DNA of 64,000 bases. It comes from Chitinibacter sp046530675. GTDB lineage: Bacteria > Pseudomonadota > Gammaproteobacteria > Burkholderiales > Chitinibacteraceae. The position numbers and the translations under genes are program-made. Shown piece by piece: positions 52,483-61,076 of this stretch (position 1 is its first letter; each line of letters begins with the position of its first letter). The notes under the pieces are model-generated. The model had not been told where the DNA came from, ran no database searches, and saw only the letters and a program-made list of their open reading frames with translations. The stretch spans positions 620,001 to 684,000 of the forward strand of contig NZ_CP172558.1 of assembly GCF_046530675.1 (NCBI RefSeq), in the 5' to 3' direction.

Positions 52483-53595
52483 TCACTCAATCCAGCGTCG
52501 CAACCAGAAATACAAGCCCAAACTGGAGCCGATCAAGCCCATCAAGGCCAGCACGGCAAAATACCCCCATTGCCAGTGCAACTCGGGCATATGGTCAAAG
52601 TTCATACCGTAAATTCCTGCAATCAGCGTTAGCGGACTAAAAATGATCGTAAATACAGTCAGCGTCCGCATCTGGGTATTCATCGTTTGTGATTGCAGCG
52701 CCAAATAAATATCCTGCAAACCCGACACCGTTTCACGCAAGGCCTCGACACTCTCGATCAGTTGCACTGTGTGATCGTAGACATCGCGCAAGTACAACTG
52801 CGTTTCGTCCTTGAAAAAATCGGCATCGTCACGCTGCAGTACATTAATCACTTCACGCAAGGGCCACAGCCCGCGCTTGAGCGCCTGCAAAGAGCGGCGT
52901 GTGTGCTGCACTTCCTGCATTTGCGCAGGTTCACGCTGCACAATGATTTCATCTTCCAGTTCGTCAACACGTTCGCCGATTTGCTCGAGCACGGCAAAGT
53001 AGCGATCAACCACTTTATCGAGCAGGGCATAAACCAGATAATCGATCCCGAACTTGCGCAGTTGCGATTCACTACTCCGCAAGGAATCGCGAATACCCGC
53101 AAATGTTCCCGTTGGTTTTTCCTGAAAAGTCAGCAGAAAGTTGCGGCCGACCACCAAGCTCAGTTGCTCGGATTCAACCGAGCCGCACTCATCCAGAAAC
53201 ATCAATCTTGCGGTAATGAACAGATAGCCGGAATAAGCCTCAACTTTGGGACGCTGCTGGGTATTGAGGATGTCTTCGAGCACCAGCGGATGCAATTTGA
53301 AACGCTGACCGATCAGTTGCAGCATCGCCAGATCTTCGAGCCCGTGCAAATTTAACCAGTAATTGCCATAAGTCGGAACAAACTCGCGCCCTTGAGCCAG
53401 ATCGGTAAAGCGGGTTTCGAGAAATTCGCCATCGCGCTGACCAAACTCGATCAAGGTCGCCAGCGTCGGTGTCGGCTCGGATTCACCGACATACTGCAAT
53501 GAACCCGGCGCCAGCCCGGCTTTGCTCGCCTTCAGATGCGCCTTTATTCGGCGGCGATCGCCAGTACTTGTAATGTTACGCCGATGTTTTTCCAT
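52483..53595 (-). CDS. corA: CorA-family magnesium transporter
   Basis: Pentameric divalent-cation channel. The large N-terminal cytoplasmic domain (1-300) includes a long helix; two C-terminal membrane helices flank the selectivity motif YGMNF (GMN at about 330-332). 370 residues is a normal length. The start overlaps the end of ppx by 52 bases, which suggests translational coupling. Mg2+ or Co2+ transport is inferred from the GMN motif; a ZntB-like zinc role is less likely. Confidence 0.93.
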   Translation of the reverse strand: MEKHRRNITSTGDRRRIKAHLKASKAGLAPGSLQYVGESEPTPTLATLIEFGQRDGEFLETRFTDLAQGREFVPTYGNYWLNLHGLEDLAMLQLIGQRFKLHPLVLEDILNTQQRPKVEAYSGYLFITARLMFLDECGSVESEQLSLVVGRNFLLTFQEKPTGTFAGIRDSLRSSESQLRKFGIDYLVYALLDKVVDRYFAVLEQIGERVDELEDEIIVQREPAQMQEVQHTRRSLQALKRGLWPLREVINVLQRDDADFFKDETQLYLRDVYDHTVQLIESVEALRETVSGLQDIYLALQSQTMNTQMRTLTVFTIIFSPLTLIAGIYGMNFDHMPELHWQWGYFAVLALMGLIGSSLGLYFWLRRWIE

Positions 53596-55037
53596 GCGGC
53601 AGTTTCCTCATTGAGCGCAAATGCGGTCAGCGGATGAGCATTCAACCAGTCCGCATCAATGGTCAGCTGATAAGCGTCAGTCAATCGAAGCAAGTCGATA
53701 CAGGGCGGTGTTTCATCGAGTCGCGAACGATAAAAAATCACCGCCAGCCGCAAGGCCAGAATCGCATCCCATTCAGCAGCGGAGATTGTTTCACCAGCCA
53801 GCTTGGTCAGACTACCAGCATGCGCCAGCACCAACCGCGCCAGCCAGACCTGCTCGCGCCGAGAAAAACCGGGCATATCGGCATGCTGCAAAATATAAGC
53901 CGAATGCTTGTGATAGCTGGCATGTGCAATCGAGCGGCCGACTTCATGCAACAAAGCGGCCATATTCAGATGCCGCGCCAGCACTGCGTCTTCTGGCGCA
54001 GTTTCGCCGCGCAAAACATCAAACAAACGCATGGCCAGCGCAGTTACTCGATTGGCCTGCAAACCATCAACGTGATAGCGGCGCTGAAAAAAATCAACCG
54101 TCCGGTCACGGACATCGTACTCGGTCTGCCTTTGCATCAAATCGTACAGCACGCCATCACGCAGAGCACCGTAAGTAATGCTCATCCGCTCGATCCCGAG
54201 CATATCAAACACCGCCTGCATAATGGCAAAACCGCCCGCTAGGACAGGACGGCGGTCGTCTCGCAGGCCATTGAGCTGCAGTTTGTCGACATGGCCAGCT
54301 TGCAGCATTTTTTCCCGCAAAGCAGCCATTCCCGCTCTGGTAATCCCGAGCGGAGAGAGATCGTTCAACTCCAGAATATCAGCCAGTGAACGGGCAGTTC
54401 CGGATGTTCCAATCGCACGCTGCCACTCGCCTGAATGAAAGTCGGGAACCAGCGGCAAAAATGCGCCACGCGCAGCCAGTTCGGCGGTTTCAAGCCGCTC
54501 ACGCGTAATCACGCCATCGGGGAAGTAGCGCATGCTCCAGCCAACACAGCCCAACTGGACGCTTTCGGTACGAAATGAACGGTACTGGCTACCAATAATC
54601 AGTTCGGTCGAGCCTCCGCCAATATCAACCACCAAGCGGCGTTCACGTGTACTGGGAAGACTATGCGCTGCACCGATGTAAATCAACCGAGCTTCTTCAC
54701 GACCGGCGATGACTTCGATCGGGAATCCCAGCGCAGCCTCGGCTGCCGGAATAAATTGCGCAGCATTGCGTGCAACACGAAAAGTATTGGTCGCTACGGC
54801 ACGTACACACTGTGGTGGTAATCCGGCGAGGCGTTCGCCAAAGCGCGACAAGGCGGTGAGCAGCTCGGCAATCGCCGCTTCACTCAAACACCCTTGCGCA
54901 TCCAGACCGGCGCCCAGACGAACCGTTTCCTTGAGTGAATCAAGTGGAAACAAAGCGCCCTCAACCACTCGGGCAATTTGCAAACGAAAACTGTTCGAGC
55001 CCAGATCAACAGCGGCAATAATCGAATTGTCGCTCAT
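53544..55037 (-). CDS. ppx: Exopolyphosphatase (Ppx/GppA family)
   Basis: Releases phosphate from polyphosphate ends, or hydrolyses pppGpp in the GppA branch; both share this fold. The ASKHA nucleotide-binding domain is visible in AAVDLGSNSFRLQIAR (9-24) and VVDIGGGSTELI (about 142-153). A C-terminal HD-like helical domain (MAALLHEVGRSIAHASYHKHS) follows. 497 residues fits Ppx of proteobacteria. Lies between phoU and corA on the same strand, with a terminator after phoU. The phoU neighbourhood favours a polyphosphate role. Confidence 0.93.
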   Translation of the reverse strand: MSDNSIIAAVDLGSNSFRLQIARVVEGALFPLDSLKETVRLGAGLDAQGCLSEAAIAELLTALSRFGERLAGLPPQCVRAVATNTFRVARNAAQFIPAAEAALGFPIEVIAGREEARLIYIGAAHSLPSTRERRLVVDIGGGSTELIIGSQYRSFRTESVQLGCVGWSMRYFPDGVITRERLETAELAARGAFLPLVPDFHSGEWQRAIGTSGTARSLADILELNDLSPLGITRAGMAALREKMLQAGHVDKLQLNGLRDDRRPVLAGGFAIMQAVFDMLGIERMSITYGALRDGVLYDLMQRQTEYDVRDRTVDFFQRRYHVDGLQANRVTALAMRLFDVLRGETAPEDAVLARHLNMAALLHEVGRSIAHASYHKHSAYILQHADMPGFSRREQVWLARLVLAHAGSLTKLAGETISAAEWDAILALRLAVIFYRSRLDETPPCIDLLRLTDAYQLTIDADWLNAHPLTAFALNEETAAWKNIGVTLQVLAIAAE

Positions 55038-55114
55038 TTGAAGTTGGGCTCCGGATTCTGAAGAAGATTGGCCATAGGTGCGTCAATTTACCGTAATCTG
55101 CACAAAAAAAATAC

Positions 55115-55149
55115 GAAAAAATGGGGCAAATGCATTTGCCCCATTTTTT
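55115..55149. terminator. Terminator between phoU and ppx
   Basis: AAAAAATGGGGCAAATGC and its complement form an almost perfectly palindromic hairpin with T runs on both strands. On the minus strand it ends the phoU transcript 28 nt after the stop, so ppx probably has its own promoter. Confidence 0.85.
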
Positions 55150-55176
55150 ATTACCGATCATTGATTGCCGCCGCAA

Positions 55177-55878
55177 TTAGCCTTTGGCAATGGCGTCCAC
55201 TTCAGCCAGCGTTTTGTGTCGCACATCGCGCCCCTTGACCAGATAGACCACGTGCTCGGCGACATTAACCGCCAGATCACCGATGCGCTCGGTCGCTTTG
55301 GCAATCCACAGGATATCCAGCGTCAGAGAAATCGAGCGCGGGTCTTCCATCATCACCGTAATCAATTGCCGTTGCAGCGCACGATATTCCTGATCAAGCT
55401 GAGGATCGGATCCGATCACATCCGCAGCCGCCGCCGAATCTACCCGGGCAAAAGCATCGAGCGCACGAGTCAGCATATCAAGTGCCAAATTGGCGATGTG
55501 ATTCACTTCTTGAAACTTGGGCACCTGCATTTTGCCGCTTTCGAAAATCGACTTGGCGCGCAGGCAGATTTTATGTGCCTTGTCGCCGATGCTTTCCAGA
55601 TCTTCAACCGATTTGATCACCGTCATCACCAGACGCAAATCCGATGCCGCCGGCTGGCGGCGGGCGATCATATGAACACACAGATCATCCAGCTCAAGGT
55701 GCATGGCATTCACGGTCTGCTCTTGTGCAATCACCTGATCAATGACGGCCATATCGCCCGATGCCAATGCTTTCATCGACAGGCGAACCTGCTCTTCGAC
55801 CAGCCCTGCCATCGCCATCACCTGCGTACGAATGGCGTTCAGGTCAGCGTCAAATTGGGTAGAAATATGTTCATGCAT
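55177..55878 (-). CDS. phoU: Phosphate signalling protein PhoU
   Basis: Negative regulator that links the Pst transporter to PhoR-PhoB signalling. Two three-helix PhoU repeats are visible; conserved segments are VMAMAGLVEEQVRLSMKAL near 31-49 and IKSVEDLESIGDKAHKI near 109-125. The start is set at MHEHISTQFDADL, giving 233 residues. pst and phoBR genes are not in the window. A weak tandem CTGTCAC...CTGTTAT element upstream has the wrong spacing for a Pho box. Confidence 0.96.
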   Translation of the reverse strand: MHEHISTQFDADLNAIRTQVMAMAGLVEEQVRLSMKALASGDMAVIDQVIAQEQTVNAMHLELDDLCVHMIARRQPAASDLRLVMTVIKSVEDLESIGDKAHKICLRAKSIFESGKMQVPKFQEVNHIANLALDMLTRALDAFARVDSAAAADVIGSDPQLDQEYRALQRQLITVMMEDPRSISLTLDILWIAKATERIGDLAVNVAEHVVYLVKGRDVRHKTLAEVDAIAKG

Positions 55879-55994
55879 TGCGCAATAACTCCAAGATAAT
55901 TTGTGACGCACCATAACAGCAAAATGTGACAGGATTGTTACATCCGGCCTTTGCGGTCGCGGTGCGTTTATATCCGGATTGTAGCGTTTTGCGC

Positions 55995-56651
55995 TTATTT
56001 GATGGTTTTCACGCCGTTAGCCGTGCCTAGCAACAACACATCAGCCCGGCGATGCGCAAAAATGCCGTTCGTCACAACACCAACGATCTGGTTAAGTTTA
56101 CTTTCCAGTTCATTCGCCTGAGTGATTTTAAGACCGTGCACGTCGATAATGATATTGCCATTGTCGGTCACCACACCTTCACGGTAGGCCGGATGGCCGC
56201 CAAGTTTGACAATTTCGCGCGCGACATAAGAGCGAGCCATCGGAATGACTTCGACCGGCAACGGAAAAGCGCCCAGCACATCAACCAATTTCGATTCATC
56301 GGCAATACAGATAAATTGCTCGGCCACTGCCGCGACGATCTTTTCGCGCGTCAGCGCAGCGCCGCCACCTTTGATCATTTGCAGCTGATGATTGATTTCA
56401 TCGGCACCATCGACATAAACCGGCAGCGCATCAATCGTGTTGAGTTCATACACCGGAATGCCATGCGATTTCAACCGCGCCACACTGGCTTCGGACGATG
56501 AAACGGCACCTTTAATGCGCCCCTTGATCTGAGCCAGCGCATCAATAAAATAATTCGCCGTCGAGCCGGTACCGACGCCGACAATGCAATCATCGGGAAC
56601 ATAAGCAATCGCTGCACGACCCACTGCTTCTTTGAGTTCATTTTGCGTCAT
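55995..56651 (-). CDS. rpiA: Ribose-5-phosphate isomerase A
   Basis: Interconverts ribose 5-phosphate and ribulose 5-phosphate in the pentose phosphate pathway. GVGTGSTANYFIDAL near 25-39, the catalytic region DGADEIN near 81-87 and KGGGAALTREK near 94-104 are all present. 218 residues is standard. Monocistronic as far as visible, upstream of phoU on the same strand with a 116-nt gap. Confidence 0.97.
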   Translation of the reverse strand: MTQNELKEAVGRAAIAYVPDDCIVGVGTGSTANYFIDALAQIKGRIKGAVSSSEASVARLKSHGIPVYELNTIDALPVYVDGADEINHQLQMIKGGGAALTREKIVAAVAEQFICIADESKLVDVLGAFPLPVEVIPMARSYVAREIVKLGGHPAYREGVVTDNGNIIIDVHGLKITQANELESKLNQIVGVVTNGIFAHRRADVLLLGTANGVKTIK

Positions 56652-57031
56652 GGCATTTCCTTGGTATCAAATTGATAAACATTGCAATCGGGCTTGATTA
56701 TATCTTGCCCGGCCAAGCTGCGCCTTAAGCTAACTTGTCGGGCATCAAATGACGCGTAAATTGCCACCCCGCAGCGGCTGACAGAGCCCCAAGCCGGGCA
56801 AGAAATGTCGTCACCACATACATGCCATACGTATCTTACCCAATATCAATAATCTCGTTATCTACAGCAACATACCCCTAATATCAATAGTGTACACCCA
56901 GACATCGGGTCGAACTGTTGCTGTAGCAAGCTAGCCCTCGTCCCTATACTGGCTAGGGTCTATTGAGATTTGGTCTGCAGATCGTAACTCAAACGCCAAC
57001 CGTTCCTGGCAATACATTTCGAGCACATACC
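56652..57031. other. 380-nt intergenic region between rpiA and rarD
   Basis: Divergent region without a gene. It contains two direct copies of ATATCAAT (near 56843 and 56881), a 10-bp inverted repeat CTACAGCAAC/GTTGCTGTAG (56862-56871 with 56917-56926), and a second shorter one, CTAGCC/GGCTAG (56931-56936 with 56951-56956). No promoter could be placed with confidence. Confidence 0.6.
56862..56926. repeat. 10-bp inverted repeat upstream of rarD
   Basis: CTACAGCAAC and GTTGCTGTAG are exact complements separated by 45 nt. They could form a long-loop hairpin in RNA or a paired operator in DNA. A GGCTAG/CTAGCC pair lies just downstream. Confidence 0.5.
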
Positions 57032-57886
57032 ATGAATTCCGGCCTTGTCTGCGCCACTCTGGCTTATCTGATCTGGGGGCTGTTCCCCCTTTATTTCCGC
57101 GTGATTCAATATCTGCCGCCGCTGGAAATCGTGCTGCACCGCATGGTCTGGGCACTGCTTTTCCTGCTGGGCGTACTGGCCTGGCGCAAGCAGTGGCAAT
57201 GGATCAGGCAACTTAACCGCCGCCTGATCATCGGTTTTACTTTCAGCGCACTGCTATTGTCGATCAACTGGCTGGTCTATATCTGGGCGGCCAATTCGGG
57301 GCGGGTCGTCGATGCCAGCCTGGGTTATTTTATTAATCCACTCGTCAATGTATTGCTCGGCGTGGTGATTCTGAAAGAGCGATTGCGCGGTATTCAATGG
57401 CTGTGCATCGGCATTGCCGCCGCCGGAGTGCTCTGGCTGACTTTTGCCGCCGGGCATTTGCCTTGGGTCGCTTTGACGCTGGCCTTCAGTTTCGGGATTT
57501 ATGGTGTATTGCGCAAAATTGCAACGCTGGGTGCGCTGGAAGGGCTGACGCTGGAAACGGCTTTGCTGTTTCCGCTGGCCTTGCTTTTGATGAGCATCGG
57601 AGAAAACCACTTTACCAATGCCCCGGCAGGTATACAGCTAATCACTATACTAGCCGGTCCTATTACGGCAATACCCCTATTACTGTTTGCTTTTGCCGCC
57701 AGAAAAATCAGCATGACCCAGCTGGGATTGCTGCAATACATCACCCCGTCAATGCAGTTGATACTGGCAATCTGGCTCTGGCATGAGCCGTTTGGCACCC
57801 ACAAAATGATCGGTTTTGGTCTGATCTGGCTGGCGCTGATTTTATTCACCAGTGAGAGCGTGCTGCGGCAGCACAAGCGCCAATAA
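57032..57886 (+). CDS. rarD: RarD-type EamA transporter
   Basis: Ten-helix drug/metabolite transporter superfamily member. The start is set at MNSGLVCATLAYLIWGLFPLYF, giving 284 residues; 23 open codons upstream lack similarity. The GLFPLYFRVIQYLPPLEIVLHR motif, the NWLVYIWAANSGRVVDASLGYFINPLVNVLLG block and EPFGTHKMIGFGLIWLALI are typical of RarD. The substrate is not known. A palindromic repeat follows. Confidence 0.93.
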   Translation: MNSGLVCATLAYLIWGLFPLYFRVIQYLPPLEIVLHRMVWALLFLLGVLAWRKQWQWIRQLNRRLIIGFTFSALLLSINWLVYIWAANSGRVVDASLGYFINPLVNVLLGVVILKERLRGIQWLCIGIAAAGVLWLTFAAGHLPWVALTLAFSFGIYGVLRKIATLGALEGLTLETALLFPLALLLMSIGENHFTNAPAGIQLITILAGPITAIPLLLFAFAARKISMTQLGLLQYITPSMQLILAIWLWHEPFGTHKMIGFGLIWLALILFTSESVLRQHKRQ

Positions 57887-57903
57887 ATACATCAAAATCA
57901 TTC

Positions 57904-57965
57904 ACCACAGAGGCACAAAAGCGCAGCGACTCAAGGTTTTCTCTGCGCCTCAGTGCCTCTGTGGT
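57904..57965. repeat. Palindromic ACCACAGAGGCAC element
   Basis: A 13-bp arm, ACCACAGAGGCAC (57904-57916), pairs with GTGCCTCTGTGGT (57953-57965); an inner GCGCAG/CTGCGC pair (57921-57926 with 57943-57948) strengthens the structure. T runs follow on the plus strand. It lies between the convergent genes rarD and marC and can act as a terminator. Similar CACAGAGGCAC elements recur in many bacterial genomes. Confidence 0.75.
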
Positions 57966-58000
57966 TCATTTTTTTCGCGGAGCATGTCTGCCTTGAGTCA

Positions 58001-58600
58001 CTACAGTGACGCTAGATAGGCACGGATTCCGTCGAGCAGCATTTGCACCGCAATCGCAGTCAGAATCAAGCCCATCAAGCGCTCGAACGCGGTAGTCACT
58101 CGCTCGCCGAGGACTTGGGAAATTTTTTCGGAAAAAGCCAGCGTCAGCGCACAAACCAGCATCGTCAGCGCCAGCGCGCCCACCCACAACCACAGGCGCT
58201 CCGGATCGCGCGAAACCAGCAGCAAAACCGTCGCCAGTGCAGACGGGCCGGCCAAGAGCGGAATCGCCAGTGGCACAATATAAGGCTCGCCATGATCACT
58301 ATCGCCAAAAACGCCATCCGGATGCGGAAAAACCATCCTCAACGCAATCAAAAATAGAATCACACCACCGGCGATTCCCAGTGACGTTTGCGACAGATGC
58401 ATGACTTCAAGAAACTGTCGGCCAAAAATCATGAACAGCAGCAGAACGCCAAACGCGACGCTGACTTCGCGTACAATCACGCGCCAGCGCCGCTCTTTGG
58501 GCACTTTCTTCATCAGTGAAACAAACAAAGGAATGCCGCCCAGCGGGTCGGTCACCAGCAGCAGCAAAATAAATGCAGAAAGAAAAGTCGGGCTATCCAT
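58001..58600 (-). CDS. MarC-family membrane protein
   Basis: Six-helix inner-membrane protein of 199 residues. MDSPTFLSAFILLLLVTDPLGGIPLF and IPLLAGPSALATVLLL match the MarC/YhgN family signature, with the second repeat in the C-terminal half. Despite the name, the family is not shown to confer multiple antibiotic resistance and its substrate is unknown. Convergent with rarD. Confidence 0.92.
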   Translation of the reverse strand: MDSPTFLSAFILLLLVTDPLGGIPLFVSLMKKVPKERRWRVIVREVSVAFGVLLLFMIFGRQFLEVMHLSQTSLGIAGGVILFLIALRMVFPHPDGVFGDSDHGEPYIVPLAIPLLAGPSALATVLLLVSRDPERLWLWVGALALTMLVCALTLAFSEKISQVLGERVTTAFERLMGLILTAIAVQMLLDGIRAYLASL

Positions 58601-58663
58601 CGCAGCAGTTTACCCAGCCAGACCGGCAAACCATATACGGGAAAGCCGCAGGACAGGTTCAGG

Positions 58664-59722
58664 CTATGTCAGTTGCTCGGCCAATAAGCGCACCTGACTG
58701 CGTGAGAGCAAATGCTGGATGCGCTGCAAATGACTCGCCGATATTTTAACTGCATCGCTGTCTTCGTTTTGCAGTAGCTGGGAATAAAAAGGCAGCGTGT
58801 CGGCCTGCTGATTATTATGTTCAAACCAACGGATCAAGGCCAGACAGCAACGACGAATCAAGTGGGTAATTTGAGCATTGCACGCCAACTGGTGCGCACG
58901 GCCTAGCGTTTCGGCCGCCCCCGGATCATTCAGTGCCTGCAATACCTCGCCCAAAGCGGTCAGCGAATGCGCTTTGCCCCATAAATTATCATTGAGCTTG
59001 TTCAGCTTATAGGCCTGCTCCAGCGCAACTCTGGCTTGCTCATGCATTTCCTGGGCGGCATAGACCAGCCCCCGGTAATAGACTACTTCAGCCGACCAAA
59101 CCTTGTTGCTGATTTTGGATTGCAGCAAAACCTCTGCTTCAGCCATGCATTGCAGCGTATAGCTGTACAAGCCAAGTCTGAATGCGTCACTGCCCACATT
59201 AATTAACGCTTCACAGATTCGCTCATCATTTGCCAGCCAGCGAGCGACTTTCAGCGCCAGTTCGTTGTGTTTGAGCGCACTTTCATAATCGCCAAAGCCC
59301 AGATACAACTGGGCAATGGCCAGATTGACACGAATGCAAAGGTCTTTGTCATTGATTTTTCTGGCCATTTGCAACGCCGAAGACCAGAAATCCAAAGCCC
59401 GCAGTGGTTTGCCTTGCAACAAATGAGCGGTTCCCAGCAGAATCATCGCATCGGTTTGCTCGTGCAGGTGCCGAGTCCGGGCAAAACCGGCTACCGCAGC
59501 AGCAAATGCCACAATCGCATGAACATGTTCGCTGATGTGCAGCCATGCATGCCCCAGAATCAGTTGGGCATACGCTTGCGCGAATTCATCCCCGTGCGCG
59601 GCAAGCACAAGCTCCTGCGCCCTTTGCGGCGAAGGTGGCGACCCCAGCGCAGAGTTTTTGGCGATGAGCTCCAGCTCCTGACACTTGTTCAGTTGTTCAG
59701 TTGTAAATCGCTTTAGGGTCAT
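58664..59722 (-). CDS. TPR-repeat protein (partner of TPR-GGDEF gene)
   Basis: Cytoplasmic helical protein of 352 residues with no signal peptide. Tetratricopeptide-like repeats cover about 50-290: AQAYAQLILGHAWLHISEHVHAIVAF-, LCIRVNLAIAQLYLGFGDYESALKHNELALKVA- and KAHSLTALGEVLQALNDPGAAETLGRAHQLA-type units, each with the usual small residues at turns. No enzymatic motif is visible. The ATG overlaps the stop of the upstream gene (ATGA), so the two are translationally coupled and probably work together. I do not recognise a named family. Confidence 0.85.
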   Translation of the reverse strand: MTLKRFTTEQLNKCQELELIAKNSALGSPPSPQRAQELVLAAHGDEFAQAYAQLILGHAWLHISEHVHAIVAFAAAVAGFARTRHLHEQTDAMILLGTAHLLQGKPLRALDFWSSALQMARKINDKDLCIRVNLAIAQLYLGFGDYESALKHNELALKVARWLANDERICEALINVGSDAFRLGLYSYTLQCMAEAEVLLQSKISNKVWSAEVVYYRGLVYAAQEMHEQARVALEQAYKLNKLNDNLWGKAHSLTALGEVLQALNDPGAAETLGRAHQLACNAQITHLIRRCCLALIRWFEHNNQQADTLPFYSQLLQNEDSDAVKISASHLQRIQHLLSRSQVRLLAEQLT

Positions 59723-61017
59723 GGCTCACCATCCCAGCAAATTTCATGCATTTCTTTACGCTGCGCCAAAAACAAAGCCAGATTAGCGCGCAAATGGAAA
59801 ATCTCCCGGCTTTCTCCTGCCTGATAAAACGCGCCACCAACGCTGATCCCCAACGGTTCAGGCCAGTACCCTTGCTCCAGTTGTGCAACGTGCATTTGCA
59901 CCTGGACAAAAGTGTGTTCAATTTCTGCGGGCAACATATCCAGCAGCACCAGTTCAAACGCCCCCAGCCCGGTAGTGACCAAAAACCCCTTGCCCAACTG
60001 ATCAGCCTGTAACAGGTGCGCTACCTTGATATAACTTTCTAACGCAACCTCTTTGCCCAGTACTTCACTGATGCTGGCATAGTGATTAATGCCGATGCAC
60101 AGCAAGGCCACTTGCCCTCCGCGCTGGGCCTGCAGCAGAAAGTCATCCCAGCGCATTTCCAGATAGCGTGCGTTATACAGTCCGGTAATGTCATCCCGGA
60201 ACCCTGCTGATTCGAGCTGCTGAACCTGCTGATATTGCTCGGCATTTTGCTCGCGCAGCAAATGGATTTCGATTTCACTGGTAATGTTTTGCAGCTTTCT
60301 CTCAATCGCAATCAGACTTCGCGGACGGCTGCTCGTCATGACTTGCTGCTCTTTCAATTGCAAAGCCTGCTTGAAATAACCGACTGCATCCAGATCACGC
60401 CCCAGACTCTGGCAAGCCCTGCCCAGTTCAATCCGCATTTGTCGCTCGTTCGCCGGAAAAAAATCCAGATGGGCTTCAGCAATACGCAGCGCCCGACCCA
60501 ACCTCTCCGACTCCACTTGCGGACATGCCGCAAACAATTGCAGCAATCTGCGGCTGCAGTAAGCCACTGCAATGGCATCGTCACGGTAAAGTTCAATGGC
60601 CAACTCCAGCGACTGCAAAGCCAGCTCGGGGCTTCCTTGCTCGCAATAGATTTGGCAGAGTAGCTCTTGCAAAATGGGGCACGATTGCAGCCGAGGAAAG
60701 ACCATGCCGCGTTGCAGCGAAATCTGCGCCAGATTCGCCTCGTCCATTGCCTGCAAATCCAGGGCAATATGCAGGTGTAACAGACAAAGCAGATAGTCAT
60801 CCTGCCGCGCTAGCTGCAGTGCATGCTGATGCAAGTTCAGGCCGCGCTCGGGCTGCCCGCCCTGAGTCAATGATCCGCCCAGTAATGCCCAAAATGGAAC
60901 TTCGTCGAGCAAGGATGGGCACTGTTGCAACGCTTGCAGGCACACTTTGGCCGCAGCATTTAACTGACCCTGCCTGAAAAAATCGCACCCCTTGCGTAAT
61001 AAAACTTGCCGATCCAC
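59719..61017 (-). CDS. TPR protein with degenerate GGDEF domain
   Basis: 432 residues. Residues 1-225 form TPR-like helical repeats, 225-272 a probable coiled coil, and 273-430 a GGDEF-type fold recognised by DDITGLYNARYL (275-286), ISVGGAFYQAGE (391-402) and the final helix FLAQRKEMHEI. The signature loop itself reads GLGAFEL (about 350-356) in place of GGDEF, the upstream metal-binding segment reads LLCIGINHY, and no RxxD inhibitory site is seen, so diguanylate cyclase activity is unlikely. A c-di-GMP or protein-binding role is inference. The GTG start at 61017 has AAGGA 6 nt upstream. Overlaps the next TPR gene by 4 bases. Confidence 0.85.
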   Translation of the reverse strand: MDRQVLLRKGCDFFRQGQLNAAAKVCLQALQQCPSLLDEVPFWALLGGSLTQGGQPERGLNLHQHALQLARQDDYLLCLLHLHIALDLQAMDEANLAQISLQRGMVFPRLQSCPILQELLCQIYCEQGSPELALQSLELAIELYRDDAIAVAYCSRRLLQLFAACPQVESERLGRALRIAEAHLDFFPANERQMRIELGRACQSLGRDLDAVGYFKQALQLKEQQVMTSSRPRSLIAIERKLQNITSEIEIHLLREQNAEQYQQVQQLESAGFRDDITGLYNARYLEMRWDDFLLQAQRGGQVALLCIGINHYASISEVLGKEVALESYIKVAHLLQADQLGKGFLVTTGLGAFELVLLDMLPAEIEHTFVQVQMHVAQLEQGYWPEPLGISVGGAFYQAGESREIFHLRANLALFLAQRKEMHEICWDGEP

Positions 61018-61033
61018 ACGTCATCCTTATGAT

Positions 61034-61063
61034 AAAAAAAGCCCCGCGAGCGGGGCTTTTTTT
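61034..61063. terminator. Terminator after gltD
   Basis: AAAAAGCCCCGC and GCGGGGCTTTTT form a tight hairpin with flanking A and T runs. On the minus strand it ends gltBD, and it lies just 16 nt before the start of the TPR-GGDEF gene. Confidence 0.92.
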
Positions 61064-61076
61064 CAAGCAACAGTGA

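Noticed and set aside
55913..55932. Pho-box-like CTGTCAC...CTGTTAT upstream of phoU
   Set aside because: The repeat period is 13 nt instead of the 11 nt of a PhoB box, and the second repeat is weak.
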